64,000 nucleotides of DNA from Belliella calami. GTDB lineage: Bacteria > Bacteroidota > Bacteroidia > Cytophagales > Cyclobacteriaceae. The translations under genes and the position numbers were made by a program. Within the stretch, counting starts at the first letter, position 1, and each line of letters begins with the position of its first letter. The notes beneath the pieces are model-generated. The model worked only from the letters and a program-made list of their open reading frames with translations, had not been told where the DNA came from and did not search any database. The stretch covers positions 144,484 to 208,483 of the forward strand of contig NZ_JAKZGS010000002.1 in NCBI RefSeq assembly GCF_022549695.1, given 5' to 3'. Below, piece after piece: positions 18,433 to 26,235 of the stretch.

Positions 18433-19635
18433 CTATTCAATATACTCTTCTTTTAGTTTCATAACCATAATTATTGGATTATCCTCAGCTTTTATATTGC
18501 CAATCCCGTCAACATTAATTTCCTTTTTTCTTTCTTCAAATAGCTGAGATGGAATTAAAACCTCTACCAAATACCCTCCATCAATGTAAACTTCATGATT
18601 AATTGGATGAAATGAGGTTAAATACACTTTCTCTGGAAAATTTGTAAAATCGTTTATTATATCATTTACATGAATGATTTTTTCTAAATTTTTGAATTTC
18701 ATGAAATGATAAAGATTCCTTTTTGAATTTTTCTTAAAAAAGTAAGAAAAAAGGAAAAAACTTGAATTATTACTACTCAATACTGGAAATGAAGCTAGAC
18801 CCTCGGTGAACTTTTCTAGATAATCCATTTGTTGTTCGGTACTTCTTAATCCTACAGCATTGTCTATTCCATATACACCAAAATCAACCGTGTATATAGG
18901 AAACGCCTCCATATTTGAAAGTCTAAAAAAGGAATTGTTATACATTAATGAGACAAATATTTCTCCCTTTTCATTTACTGTAAAATTTTCGGAATTTATT
19001 GTAAAATTAACACCACCAGTGGCAATGTTTTTCTTGAAAAGTCCTTTTTGAGTTTCATTCTTTTTAACTGCGATAATATCTGCATTGGTAACTTCTCCAT
19101 TTACAAGATTTTCAATTTGTTGGGCAGAAAAATAATAAATATCCCCCTCTCTTCTACTTGAATTTGAAGAAGGAACGTATAGAGGACTTTCACTCAAAAA
19201 ATCAAAGGTAAGATTCGAATATTTTAAAATACGGGCTTTTTCCCCTCGACCGTCCACTACTTCAATATATTCCTCATTGTCATCAACAAAGATATGACTT
19301 AAAAAATTATACTGGTCGGGTCCATCACCAAGCTTATCTAGCTTTGAAACGAACTTTCCATTTTTATCAAAAACAAAAACAATATCCTGCCCAATATCTA
19401 CAACGTAAATGTAACTTTCTTTGATGATTATTCTATTAACTTGATCTCCAAGAATTGATTCACTCCTTGTTTCAAGTTTTATGTAAAAAACTGAATCTAC
19501 CAATTCTGATAATAAGATAGACTCTTCTACACTTCTTGGATCCACAATAATTTTTTCAACATTGTGATTTTCTTCTTTACATCCGATAGAAAATAAAAAA
19601 GCTGAAACAATAACTAAAATATCTCTATATCTCAT
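18433..19635 (-). CDS. 6-bladed beta-propeller lipoprotein
   Basis: Envelope lipoprotein of the 6-bladed beta-propeller group common in Bacteroidota; role not established. The signal ends with FLFSIGC (lipobox, Cys about residue 19). The start of the mature domain is typical: SELVDSVFYIKLET, then YIYVVDIGQDIVFVFDKNGKF and LGDGPDQY, i.e. blade-like repeats of short strands ending in a D-x-x-G turn. It lies 73 bp downstream of the NVEALA-like gene on the same strand, an association I know from Bacteroidota genomes and which suggests the propeller acts on or binds the peptide. The convergent upstream neighbour ends at a shared terminator. Confidence 0.82.
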   Translation of the reverse strand: MRYRDILVIVSAFLFSIGCKEENHNVEKIIVDPRSVEESILLSELVDSVFYIKLETRSESILGDQVNRIIIKESYIYVVDIGQDIVFVFDKNGKFVSKLDKLGDGPDQYNFLSHIFVDDNEEYIEVVDGRGEKARILKYSNLTFDFLSESPLYVPSSNSSRREGDIYYFSAQQIENLVNGEVTNADIIAVKKNETQKGLFKKNIATGGVNFTINSENFTVNEKGEIFVSLMYNNSFFRLSNMEAFPIYTVDFGVYGIDNAVGLRSTEQQMDYLEKFTEGLASFPVLSSNNSSFFLFSYFFKKNSKRNLYHFMKFKNLEKIIHVNDIINDFTNFPEKVYLTSFHPINHEVYIDGGYLVEVLIPSQLFEERKKEINVDGIGNIKAEDNPIIMVMKLKEEYIE

Positions 19636-19708
19636 AAATCTTAAAATTCAAAACAAAATAACCATAAATCAACTTAAATTAAGAAGATTTATGGTTACTC
19701 AAAACTGT

Positions 19709-20014
19709 TTATCCACAACTACATCCCCAAGTATCGCATTTAGGCGACTTCCCCTCTGGGCAACACGCTTCACATTTACTTGTAGGCTTTCCATCAAATC
19801 CAAGTCTAGTATAGCTACATGATCCCCCAGGACAGTCAGGTGCTACACTCGCTTGAGCCATTGCATCATTTCCCAAATTAACCAAGGTAATTGATGGAAT
19901 TATTTTGTCATTGTTAAAGTCCAAACTCACCATAATGTTTAAAACTAGCATTAAACTGAATGCTCCCGCAGCTACAAAGCGTAGCCATTTGCTTGTTTTT
20001 AAATTGTTTTTCAT
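19709..20014 (-). CDS. NVEALA-like small cysteine-rich secreted peptide precursor
   Basis: A 101-aa precursor. The ATG at 20012-20014 is preferred over the longer frame from 20200 because MKNNLKTSKWLRFVAAGAFS is a normal charged-then-hydrophobic leader. A hydrophobic segment spans about residues 13-30. The middle motif NLGNDAMAQA resembles the NVEALAQ motif of family PF14055. The last 45 residues contain eight cysteines (CPGGSC, CEACC, CDTWGCSC), so the mature part may be disulfide-linked or metal-binding. The propeller lipoprotein gene follows at 73 bp. Upstream lies a (GAAA)7 repeat. Assignment to NVEALA rests on motif, size and neighbour, so it is probable rather than certain. Confidence 0.75.
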   Translation of the reverse strand: MKNNLKTSKWLRFVAAGAFSLMLVLNIMVSLDFNNDKIIPSITLVNLGNDAMAQASVAPDCPGGSCSYTRLGFDGKPTSKCEACCPEGKSPKCDTWGCSCG

Positions 20015-20053
20015 TGTATTTTTTCTTTTGTTAAAAATATATTTAAATTCCTT

Positions 20054-20085
20054 TAAAGTATTTCTACTAATAAAGCTGGAAACAA
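20054..20085 (-). promoter_or_regulatory. Possible promoter of the NVEALA-like gene
   Basis: On the minus strand TTG (20083-20085) is followed after 22 nt by TACTTTA (20054-20060), close to the Bacteroidota TTG ... TAnnTTTG pattern. It lies about 40 bp before the ATG. The tetranucleotide repeat directly abuts the TTG side. The AT-rich context makes chance matches likely. Confidence 0.3.
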
Positions 20086-20113
20086 GAAAGAAAGAAAGAA
20101 AGAAAGAAAGAAG
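20084..20113 (-). repeat. Tetranucleotide simple repeat, about seven GAAA units
   Basis: On the plus strand GAAA repeats seven times from 20086 (G at 20086, 20090, 20094, 20098, 20102, 20106, 20110), then ends with an imperfect unit. It lies 70-100 bp upstream of the NVEALA-like start codon, directly upstream of the possible promoter. Repeats of this kind change length by slippage and can switch expression. Confidence 0.85.
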
Positions 20114-20214
20114 CAAATTCTTAGTTAAAAAAATTAAAGCAAATTTTGATAATTCCAAATTAAAATTAATAAAATTCAATTTATTCTTTTTAAAGGACAA
20201 TTATAATTTAAATT

Positions 20215-20261
20215 AAAAAAACCAATGACTATATATTTGGCTAAAGCCTTTGGTCTTTTTT
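20215..20261. terminator. Probable bidirectional terminator
   Basis: An inner stem GGCTAAAGCC (20239-20248) is enclosed by ACCAA (20221-20225) and TTTGGT (20249-20254). A-run on the left (20214-20220) and T-run on the right (20255-20261) allow termination in either direction. It may stop minus-strand transcription before the NVEALA-like gene. Confidence 0.55.
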
Positions 20262-20327
20262 CATATTACTTTTCCTCCAGCTAATGCAGGAGGCAAATCA
20301 ATTCCAACGGGCAAATATTATTTTTTC

Positions 20328-20358
20328 AAAAAAAAAAAAAAACAAATTGTTTTTTTTG
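20328..20358. repeat. A15 tract and inverted T-rich arm
   Basis: Fifteen consecutive A (20328-20342) are followed by CAAATTG and eight T, forming AAAAAAAACAA-A-TTGTTTTTTTT as a perfect inverted repeat. It is a slippage-prone homopolymer about 160 bp upstream of the pseudogene at 20502. The rest of 20262-20501 shows no gene. Confidence 0.6.
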
Positions 20359-20501
20359 TAAAACATCGATAAATCAAAATTTTTTTATACTGATAAGCTT
20401 CAGAACCTTATTATTTTACGATATTTTTTCTATAAATTTATTGTGGCTTTTGAATATTTTCAGCAACATTTAATAAAACCTTTTAACTAAAATTCAATCT
20501 T

Positions 20502-20858
20502 ATGAAGAAGCATTATCTACTATTAATTGCTTTATGTTTTGGATTGTTTTCAGTTTGTGAGGGACCACAAGAAGAACAAGGTTCACAAGGTCTTCAAGGT
20601 AAATAAGGACAACAAGGCGCTCAGGGTTTAACTTGTGGCGTCAAATTCGAGATCTTCAATTATCCAGTAAAACACTTCAAGACTAACGCAAACAGGTTTA
20701 TAGACATCCCTTTTATTGGTCCTCAAATGGACAATGTTACTTTTTTAGCATTTTTGATTGATACATCCAAAGGGGTGATTTACCCAGTCCCAGACCCCGG
20801 AAGTTCTGCTACTTCGATGTACAGATTTTGGTGGTTGCGGATTGGCTCTGCCCCATAA
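20502..20858 (+). pseudogene. Collagen-like small lipoprotein with in-frame stop
   Basis: From ATG 20502 the frame reads MKKHYLLLIALCFGLFSVCE, a lipoprotein-type leader, then Gly-x-Gln triplets (GSQGLQGK). A TAA at 20604-20606 interrupts the triplets, and the same frame continues GQQGAQGLTCGVKFEIF for 84 more codons to TAA at 20856-20858. Bacteroidota carry many short secreted proteins with this Gly-x-y plus C-terminal domain plan. The stop occupies a position where Gln or Glu would be expected, so a single base change from CAA or GAA explains it. The C-terminus ends early (FWWLRIGSAP) compared with the globular domains I expect, hence possibly truncated too. Convergent with the TolC gene, 39 bp apart. 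Confidence 0.75.
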
Positions 20859-20897
20859 GTGTAAGGATAAATAAATACAAAGTTGAATTATCTACCT

Positions 20898-22289
20898 CTA
20901 TTCATCAAACCCAAGGCCTGCTGCATTGAGCATTTTGGCATAGGCGATTTTTTTCTTTGCCGCAAGGTCATTGAGGATCAACCTTCCATCCAATACACTC
21001 ACTTCACGGGCATTGATCAAGAACAGGGAACTTTCACCGATACTAAATCGAGTTTGTTCACCTTCCAACAACCTTTCCAAACCAATTATATTGGCATTGT
21101 AAACAGTCAATTGCTGTTGCAAAGTTTGAAATTTATTGATTTCCGCTTCAAGTTTTGCCCTTAGCTGAAGGAATTTCAAATCTCTCTCATTTTGCTTAAA
21201 ATCTATCTTAGCTTTTGTCAATCCCAAACCTCCTCTTTCTTTCCTTAACAAAAGCGGTGTCTGTATGGTGAAACCCCATTTGTAATTGTTCTCAAAAAAA
21301 GGTGATTCATTAAATTGACCAATTGATTCTGTAAGGAAATTATAGTTGACTTTTACAATAGGTTTGAGTTGCTCAGCTTTCCATCTCCTTTCTATTTCCA
21401 AAGATGCCAGATCATAATCGGTCAATCTCAAAAGTGGATGATCCACTACCAATCCCCTCAAAGTAGCCTCATTATAGTCAAATGGGGTTTGCTCCAATAC
21501 ATTTTCTGGAAAGGTTGTGAGAGCAATATTCATGGGATTATCTTCTTCATCCCATAGGAATGTTTCCAATTCCTGAGAAGCATTGAAATAATCAATCTGG
21601 GCTGTCTGGAACCTATAAATCCTATTCATCACTTGCGTATAAGCTTCGATAGTGTCAATGGCCGGAAGATCCCCTTGGATAAAACTGGTTTTGATACCCT
21701 CAAAACGGACTTCTGCCAATTCTACACTCTCCTCCAAAATCATCATATTTTGATACGCAGCACTCCATTCCCAGTATGCAGCAGAGGCATCGAAATAAAG
21801 ATCATTCAGAAATTGTTGCCTTTCAGTTTGAGTTACATCCAGATAAATTTCCGCTTGCCTCAAGGCTGCCCTCCTTTTATCTATAAATAACCCTTGACCC
21901 AAATTTACAGAAGCACCAGCGGCGATTAGGCCATTATTAGGAACCGTCCTCTCTGGATTGAGATAGGTACCTGAATTTTGTTCGAATACACCCTTCAATT
22001 CTACACCAGCCATAGTTGGAACCTTCACTCCTGCCTCACGCTTGTCATAGTATTCAGTATCATTGAATTGCTTATTGTCATAATTTCCAAAAAGCAATGG
22101 ATCAAAACCGCCTCTGGCAATCATCATTTCCTGCTCACCAAATCGAAGATTGATATCGGCCTGTTTTGCAACAGGATGATAATATCTTACCCAAGCTAAA
22201 TACTGCTCGTAGCTTAGTTGCTCTTGCGCTATCGCAGGAAAAATGTAAAAAACACTTAAACAAGTGAATATCAATCGCCTCATTATCAA
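20898..22289 (-). CDS. TolC family outer membrane protein
   Basis: Outer membrane channel and periplasmic tunnel of a tripartite exporter. The 463-aa protein has a signal peptide (to about AIAQEQ, residue 21) and the long helical repeats of TolC-type proteins, with TPLLLRKERGGLGLTKAKID matching the family motif that ends in a coil (about residues 355-375). Last gene of a four-gene minus-strand set: TetR, ABC, HlyD, TolC. The stop of HlyD at 22290 directly abuts this start. Confidence 0.9.
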   Translation of the reverse strand: MIMRRLIFTCLSVFYIFPAIAQEQLSYEQYLAWVRYYHPVAKQADINLRFGEQEMMIARGGFDPLLFGNYDNKQFNDTEYYDKREAGVKVPTMAGVELKGVFEQNSGTYLNPERTVPNNGLIAAGASVNLGQGLFIDKRRAALRQAEIYLDVTQTERQQFLNDLYFDASAAYWEWSAAYQNMMILEESVELAEVRFEGIKTSFIQGDLPAIDTIEAYTQVMNRIYRFQTAQIDYFNASQELETFLWDEEDNPMNIALTTFPENVLEQTPFDYNEATLRGLVVDHPLLRLTDYDLASLEIERRWKAEQLKPIVKVNYNFLTESIGQFNESPFFENNYKWGFTIQTPLLLRKERGGLGLTKAKIDFKQNERDLKFLQLRAKLEAEINKFQTLQQQLTVYNANIIGLERLLEGEQTRFSIGESSLFLINAREVSVLDGRLILNDLAAKKKIAYAKMLNAAGLGFDE

Positions 22290-23639
22290 TTACTTTTTCT
22301 TGTTGGCTAGTTTCTCTTTTCTTGTATAATAATCTGCTGGGAAGCCATTGAGCTGACGCCAGATTTCATACCAAATTGGAACATCATTCAGCAATGCGAT
22401 TCCATCTGCTCCAGAGCCGATTTTCAAAGCATAAGGCCATGGATCTTCTTCTGGGTCTTCTACGACTAGCACTCTGTATTTATTGTTTGGACCTGTGAAG
22501 TTGTCTATTGCTTTTACTTTTCCACCAAATGTACCATTTGAAAATTGCGGCCAACCAGAAAATACGATTGCCGGCCAACCATCAAATATAAACCTGACTT
22601 TATTACCTGGTCTAAGTAAAGGCAAATCGACAGGTTCAACGAACATTTCAACTGCCAGCTGTGCATCTGCAGGAAGAATACTCACTATCTCAGCACCTTC
22701 TTTGATGGTCTCACCTATACCTACTTGGATAGCTTGGGTAATATATCCATCCTGCGGGGCCAATATATGTCTGTATCCAGTCCTGAATTCATAATTGGTA
22801 TATTGATTCTCCAATTTTGTAGCTGTTGCTTCTGCTTCGTATTGTGCAGACAAAGCTGAATACTTGTCAGACTCAGCTTTTGCCATTCTATCCCGAAAAT
22901 CATTGTCAATGGCATTGAGTTCAATTTGCGCTGCAATCAATTCATTTTGTGCACTCAAGAGACTATTTTCTGCAGATATCAACCCTGCTTTTACTTCTTG
23001 GAATCTCAACTTTCTTGATTCAAAATCAGTCAACGACCGAAGTCCATCGAGATATAGCTTCTCTGCTCGATCCAATTGCTGTTGTCCAACTTGAAAATTT
23101 ACTTTTGATTGTTCAAAACGAATGCTATCTGATTGTACTTTTAACTCAGCCATTCTCAATCTATTGACAGCTTGCTCCTTTCTTAATGCATTATTTGCTC
23201 GCAATGCATCTACTTGGATCTCTTGGGCAATTACTTTTTGTTCATAAGACTTTGCAGATAGGTTTTTTGCGGTAACTTGAAGCTGGGTTCTCTCTAGAAG
23301 TTGGGGGTCAAAATACTCATCTTTTGTTTCCGATATCAATAAAATGGTATCCCCTCGACTTACAAAATCACCTTCCGAAACATACCAATTTTCTATCCTT
23401 CCTGCAATGATGGAATGAACAGTCTGCGGCCTATGGTCTGGTCTGAGAGCAGTCACATAGCCATTTGACCTTACATTTTGAGTCCAGGGCAAGAAGAGAA
23501 ATAGAATCATTCCAAGCAAAAACCACAAAAGTATTCTGATTCTTTTTTTGCTCTGATCAGTAGGCTTAGTCATTGAAAAACTTTTGAATCCATCAAAAGA
23601 AATCCCTTTCTCAGCATTATTTTTAGAAATGTTTAACAT
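22290..23639 (-). CDS. HlyD family membrane fusion protein
   Basis: Periplasmic adaptor linking the inner membrane ABC protein to TolC. The 449-aa protein has an N-terminal cytoplasmic tail, one membrane helix (about residues 34-51, ending FLFLPWTQNV), a lipoyl-like half (GRIENWYVSEGDFVSRGDTI), a long coiled coil to about residue 280 and the second lipoyl half (ILAPQDGYITQAIQVGIGETI). The C-terminus contains a beta-barrel part with VEMFVEPVDLPLL. The gene lies 12 bp after the ABC gene and directly before tolC, so translation is probably coupled. Confidence 0.92.
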   Translation of the reverse strand: MLNISKNNAEKGISFDGFKSFSMTKPTDQSKKRIRILLWFLLGMILFLFLPWTQNVRSNGYVTALRPDHRPQTVHSIIAGRIENWYVSEGDFVSRGDTILLISETKDEYFDPQLLERTQLQVTAKNLSAKSYEQKVIAQEIQVDALRANNALRKEQAVNRLRMAELKVQSDSIRFEQSKVNFQVGQQQLDRAEKLYLDGLRSLTDFESRKLRFQEVKAGLISAENSLLSAQNELIAAQIELNAIDNDFRDRMAKAESDKYSALSAQYEAEATATKLENQYTNYEFRTGYRHILAPQDGYITQAIQVGIGETIKEGAEIVSILPADAQLAVEMFVEPVDLPLLRPGNKVRFIFDGWPAIVFSGWPQFSNGTFGGKVKAIDNFTGPNNKYRVLVVEDPEEDPWPYALKIGSGADGIALLNDVPIWYEIWRQLNGFPADYYTRKEKLANKKK

Positions 23640-23651
23640 TACTCCTAAAGA

Positions 23652-25352
23652 TTAAAGGTTTTTGTATTCAAAATATGAGTCACTTGATCCATCGAATGAA
23701 ATTTTCCCGTCTTTTAATTCGATGATTCTTGGCGATTTTCTTAATATTTTTGGGTCATCGGATACCATTACTGTCGTCCAAGGACCTTTTAAGATATAGT
23801 CTCCTACTTCATCTTTGATTTGATCATCAAAATAATTAAACAAGTCTTCTAAAATCAAAGCTTTAGGAGTACCTACCAAGCATCTTGACATAATGATTTT
23901 ACTTATTATTTTTTTGCTGAGACCCTTTCCTTCGGGCATCAACCCAGTATCCCAATCATTTGGCAAAGTATAAATATAATCCTTGAGTCCAACCAAATCT
24001 ATAACTTCTCTGATTTGCTTGTCGTCCACATCTTTACCCAAAGTAATATTTTCGTAAATGGTTCCGTGGAAAATCGATTGGTGGGTCAAGCTATCCCCGA
24101 TAAAGCTTCTATATTTATCCAGATTCATCGTTTCAATAGGCAATCCATTGACAAGTATTTTTCCTGAATATTCTGAATATAATCCCGCCAATAAATACAT
24201 AATGGTACTTTTTCCACTACCACTTGCTCCTGTCAATATCACTTTTTCCCCTGTTTTCAATTCCAATGTAACATCATCCAAAATTTTGAATTGCCCATCT
24301 CTGGATTGATAAGATACATTTCTGAGCTTAAATTCAAGACCTTGAAATTCAGATGTCAAAGACTTGTCAGTCCCTTCTATTTTCTCTACAGGCAAATCCA
24401 AAATTTGACCCAATTTCTCAGTAGCAGTCAATGTATCATACACAGTCTCAAGTGTTAATATAAGTTTCTCTACTGAATTCACTACCAAAACAATGATGAT
24501 TTCTGCAGCTACAAACTGGCCAATACTGATTTCATTATTGATCAACAATAAGCTTCCCGCTACAAGCAAAGAACAAACAATCAAAACTTTGAATGCTATC
24601 AAAATCTTGTATTGGAATATCAAAACTGCAAAATGCTTATTCCTAAACTCAACATAGGATTGCAACAGTTTGTCAACACGCATAAAAGGTAATTTTGAGT
24701 TACCTGCTAACTTGAAAGTAGCCATAGTACGGCCTATTTCTTCAAGCCAATAAGCCACTTTATACTTTGATGTTGATTCTTTGAGGGATGTTTCCATTCC
24801 CGCAGGACTAGTAAAGTAAAATATCAAGATCAACAACAATATCAGGACAAAGCCAAATATTATAAAGAATGGATGGTACATAGCCAATAATAGCAAGCCG
24901 AAAAACACCTGAATCGATGCTGCCGAGAAATCTATTAATATTTTGGCCATTCCTTTTTGCAAATTGACAGCATCAAAAAACCTATTTACCAAATCTGGCG
25001 CATGCTTGTCATGAAGATCGTCTAATCTTAATCTTGGTAGTCTATATGCAAAGCTAAATCCAGCCTTTGTAAAAATCCTTTGCTGCAATTTTTCTGTCAA
25101 ATACAATTGGCTAATCTGCAAAAATCCCCCAAAAGAAATCCCTGCACCTACTACAACTACAAGAAGAATCCAAGATGTACTTATCCTTCCACCAAGTATA
25201 AAATTTAAGATAGCCTGAATTCCCAATGGTAAACTCAAAGAAACTATACCATTGAGAATTGCATAAAAATAAATGGCATAGACTTCTTTTTTTTCTTCAT
25301 TAAGATATCTACCAAACCTCCTCAAAGGAGTTAATGCTGTGTCAATTTTCAT
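23652..25352 (-). CDS. ABC transporter permease-ATPase fusion with degenerate nucleotide-binding domain
   Basis: Inner membrane component of the exporter. Residues about 20-310 form a six-helix ABC-type transmembrane domain. The NBD keeps Walker A GASGSGKST (375-383) but departs elsewhere: the signature position reads LSKKI (478-482) instead of LSGGQ, Walker B ends ILED (Glu502-Asp503, the acidic pair in reverse order of the usual Asp-Glu), and the H-loop His is replaced by Asp532 in VMVSDD. A normal homodimer with this NBD would lack the composite ATP site, so hydrolysis may be weak, absent or driven differently. No peptidase C39 domain is present. It overlaps tetR by 11 bp. Confidence 0.88.
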   Translation of the reverse strand: MKIDTALTPLRRFGRYLNEEKKEVYAIYFYAILNGIVSLSLPLGIQAILNFILGGRISTSWILLVVVVGAGISFGGFLQISQLYLTEKLQQRIFTKAGFSFAYRLPRLRLDDLHDKHAPDLVNRFFDAVNLQKGMAKILIDFSAASIQVFFGLLLLAMYHPFFIIFGFVLILLLILIFYFTSPAGMETSLKESTSKYKVAYWLEEIGRTMATFKLAGNSKLPFMRVDKLLQSYVEFRNKHFAVLIFQYKILIAFKVLIVCSLLVAGSLLLINNEISIGQFVAAEIIIVLVVNSVEKLILTLETVYDTLTATEKLGQILDLPVEKIEGTDKSLTSEFQGLEFKLRNVSYQSRDGQFKILDDVTLELKTGEKVILTGASGSGKSTIMYLLAGLYSEYSGKILVNGLPIETMNLDKYRSFIGDSLTHQSIFHGTIYENITLGKDVDDKQIREVIDLVGLKDYIYTLPNDWDTGLMPEGKGLSKKIISKIIMSRCLVGTPKALILEDLFNYFDDQIKDEVGDYILKGPWTTVMVSDDPKILRKSPRIIELKDGKISFDGSSDSYFEYKNL

Positions 25353-26043
25353 TTTCTATTGCTTTAAATACCAACTTTTGAAAAAAGTCTACCCTCCTAT
25401 TGTCCATTGGGTGAATATCAGTAAGACTTGGAATGTGTTTTGAATAATACGATTGCAATAAACTTGATTCCATCACTGTGGAAACTAGTGTTTTGGGAAA
25501 TTCATATTTTGGGTTTAATTCTAAAATTATTGAAGCAATTCTTTCGCCCAACCTATTGTAAAGATTGAAAAAACCATTTTTATAATCTTCATCCACTTCT
25601 TTTGTTAGGTATGCTTTAGTAGATTCATCCACCAAAACTCTTTTGAGTGAAACAGGATCCACATAATCATTCACAATGTAAATTGGACCTTTGACTAAGA
25701 TTTTGATCGCTATCAGTAATCTTTCTTTTGGATCTTTGATATTCATGGTACAGAGTATAAGATTTTGCTCCAAATATCCCCAATACCACAAAGTCAAAAA
25801 CAACATTAACTTGTGTTTATTTTCAAAGTAACGATAGATCGCTGATTCTGTGCATCCTACTTTGACAGATAGCTTTTTAAAAGTAAAATGTTCCAATCCT
25901 AATTCTGGAATCAAATCTAAGCTTTTTGTGACTATTTCTTTTCCCAAATCGGAACTAAAAGGATCCTTGATGTAAATATCAGAATTCACATCGACCCTCA
26001 TGTTTTTTAGTAGTTTTTCCATATTTCCATTTAAAAACAACAT
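25342..26043 (-). CDS. TetR family transcriptional regulator
   Basis: Likely local repressor of the exporter operon. After a leader of 15-20 residues the HTH region reads GLEHFTFKKLSVKVGCTESAIYRYFENKHKLM (here split: helix GCTESAIYRYF), the signature of TetR proteins. The C-terminal ligand domain is not recognisable. The true start may be ATG 26022 (MEKLLKNMRV) rather than 26043. The gene overlaps the ABC gene by 11 bp and a 15-bp palindrome lies upstream in the divergent gap. The 233-aa length is slightly above the family average. Confidence 0.85.
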   Translation of the reverse strand: MLFLNGNMEKLLKNMRVDVNSDIYIKDPFSSDLGKEIVTKSLDLIPELGLEHFTFKKLSVKVGCTESAIYRYFENKHKLMLFLTLWYWGYLEQNLILCTMNIKDPKERLLIAIKILVKGPIYIVNDYVDPVSLKRVLVDESTKAYLTKEVDEDYKNGFFNLYNRLGERIASIILELNPKYEFPKTLVSTVMESSLLQSYYSKHIPSLTDIHPMDNRRVDFFQKLVFKAIENEN

Positions 26044-26160
26044 TACAACGAAGACCTTTTATAAATAGTTTACAAAAATACCTTTTTTGTTTGTATTACT
26101 CACAAAAAAATATGAAGGGATAATTTCCTTAAAGTTAAGCTTAGGTTAACAATGTGGAAA

Positions 26161-26175
26161 TGTCGTATTACGACA
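26161..26175. promoter_or_regulatory. Candidate TetR operator, 15-bp perfect palindrome
   Basis: TGTCGTATTACGACA is a perfect inverted repeat around a central T, in the 192-bp gap between tetR (start 26043) and the TonB receptor (start 26236). Size and symmetry fit a TetR-type operator. It lies 61 bp before the receptor ATG, so binding could affect both divergent units. Confidence 0.55.
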
Positions 26176-26235
26176 ATTCAAGAGCTTTGAGGCTGCTTAG
26201 CTTTATTCATTGAAAAACTTAACTACCCCCAAACA

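Noticed and set aside
20015..20200. 62-residue extension of the NVEALA-like gene through the GAAA repeat
   Set aside because: The leader MKNNLKTSKWLRF at 20014 is a normal signal start; the extension is low-complexity Phe/Leu/Lys sequence. Kept only as an alternative in the phase-variation finding.
23652..25352. Type I bacteriocin exporter with peptidase
   Set aside because: No C39 peptidase domain at the N-terminus and no leader-peptide gene nearby.
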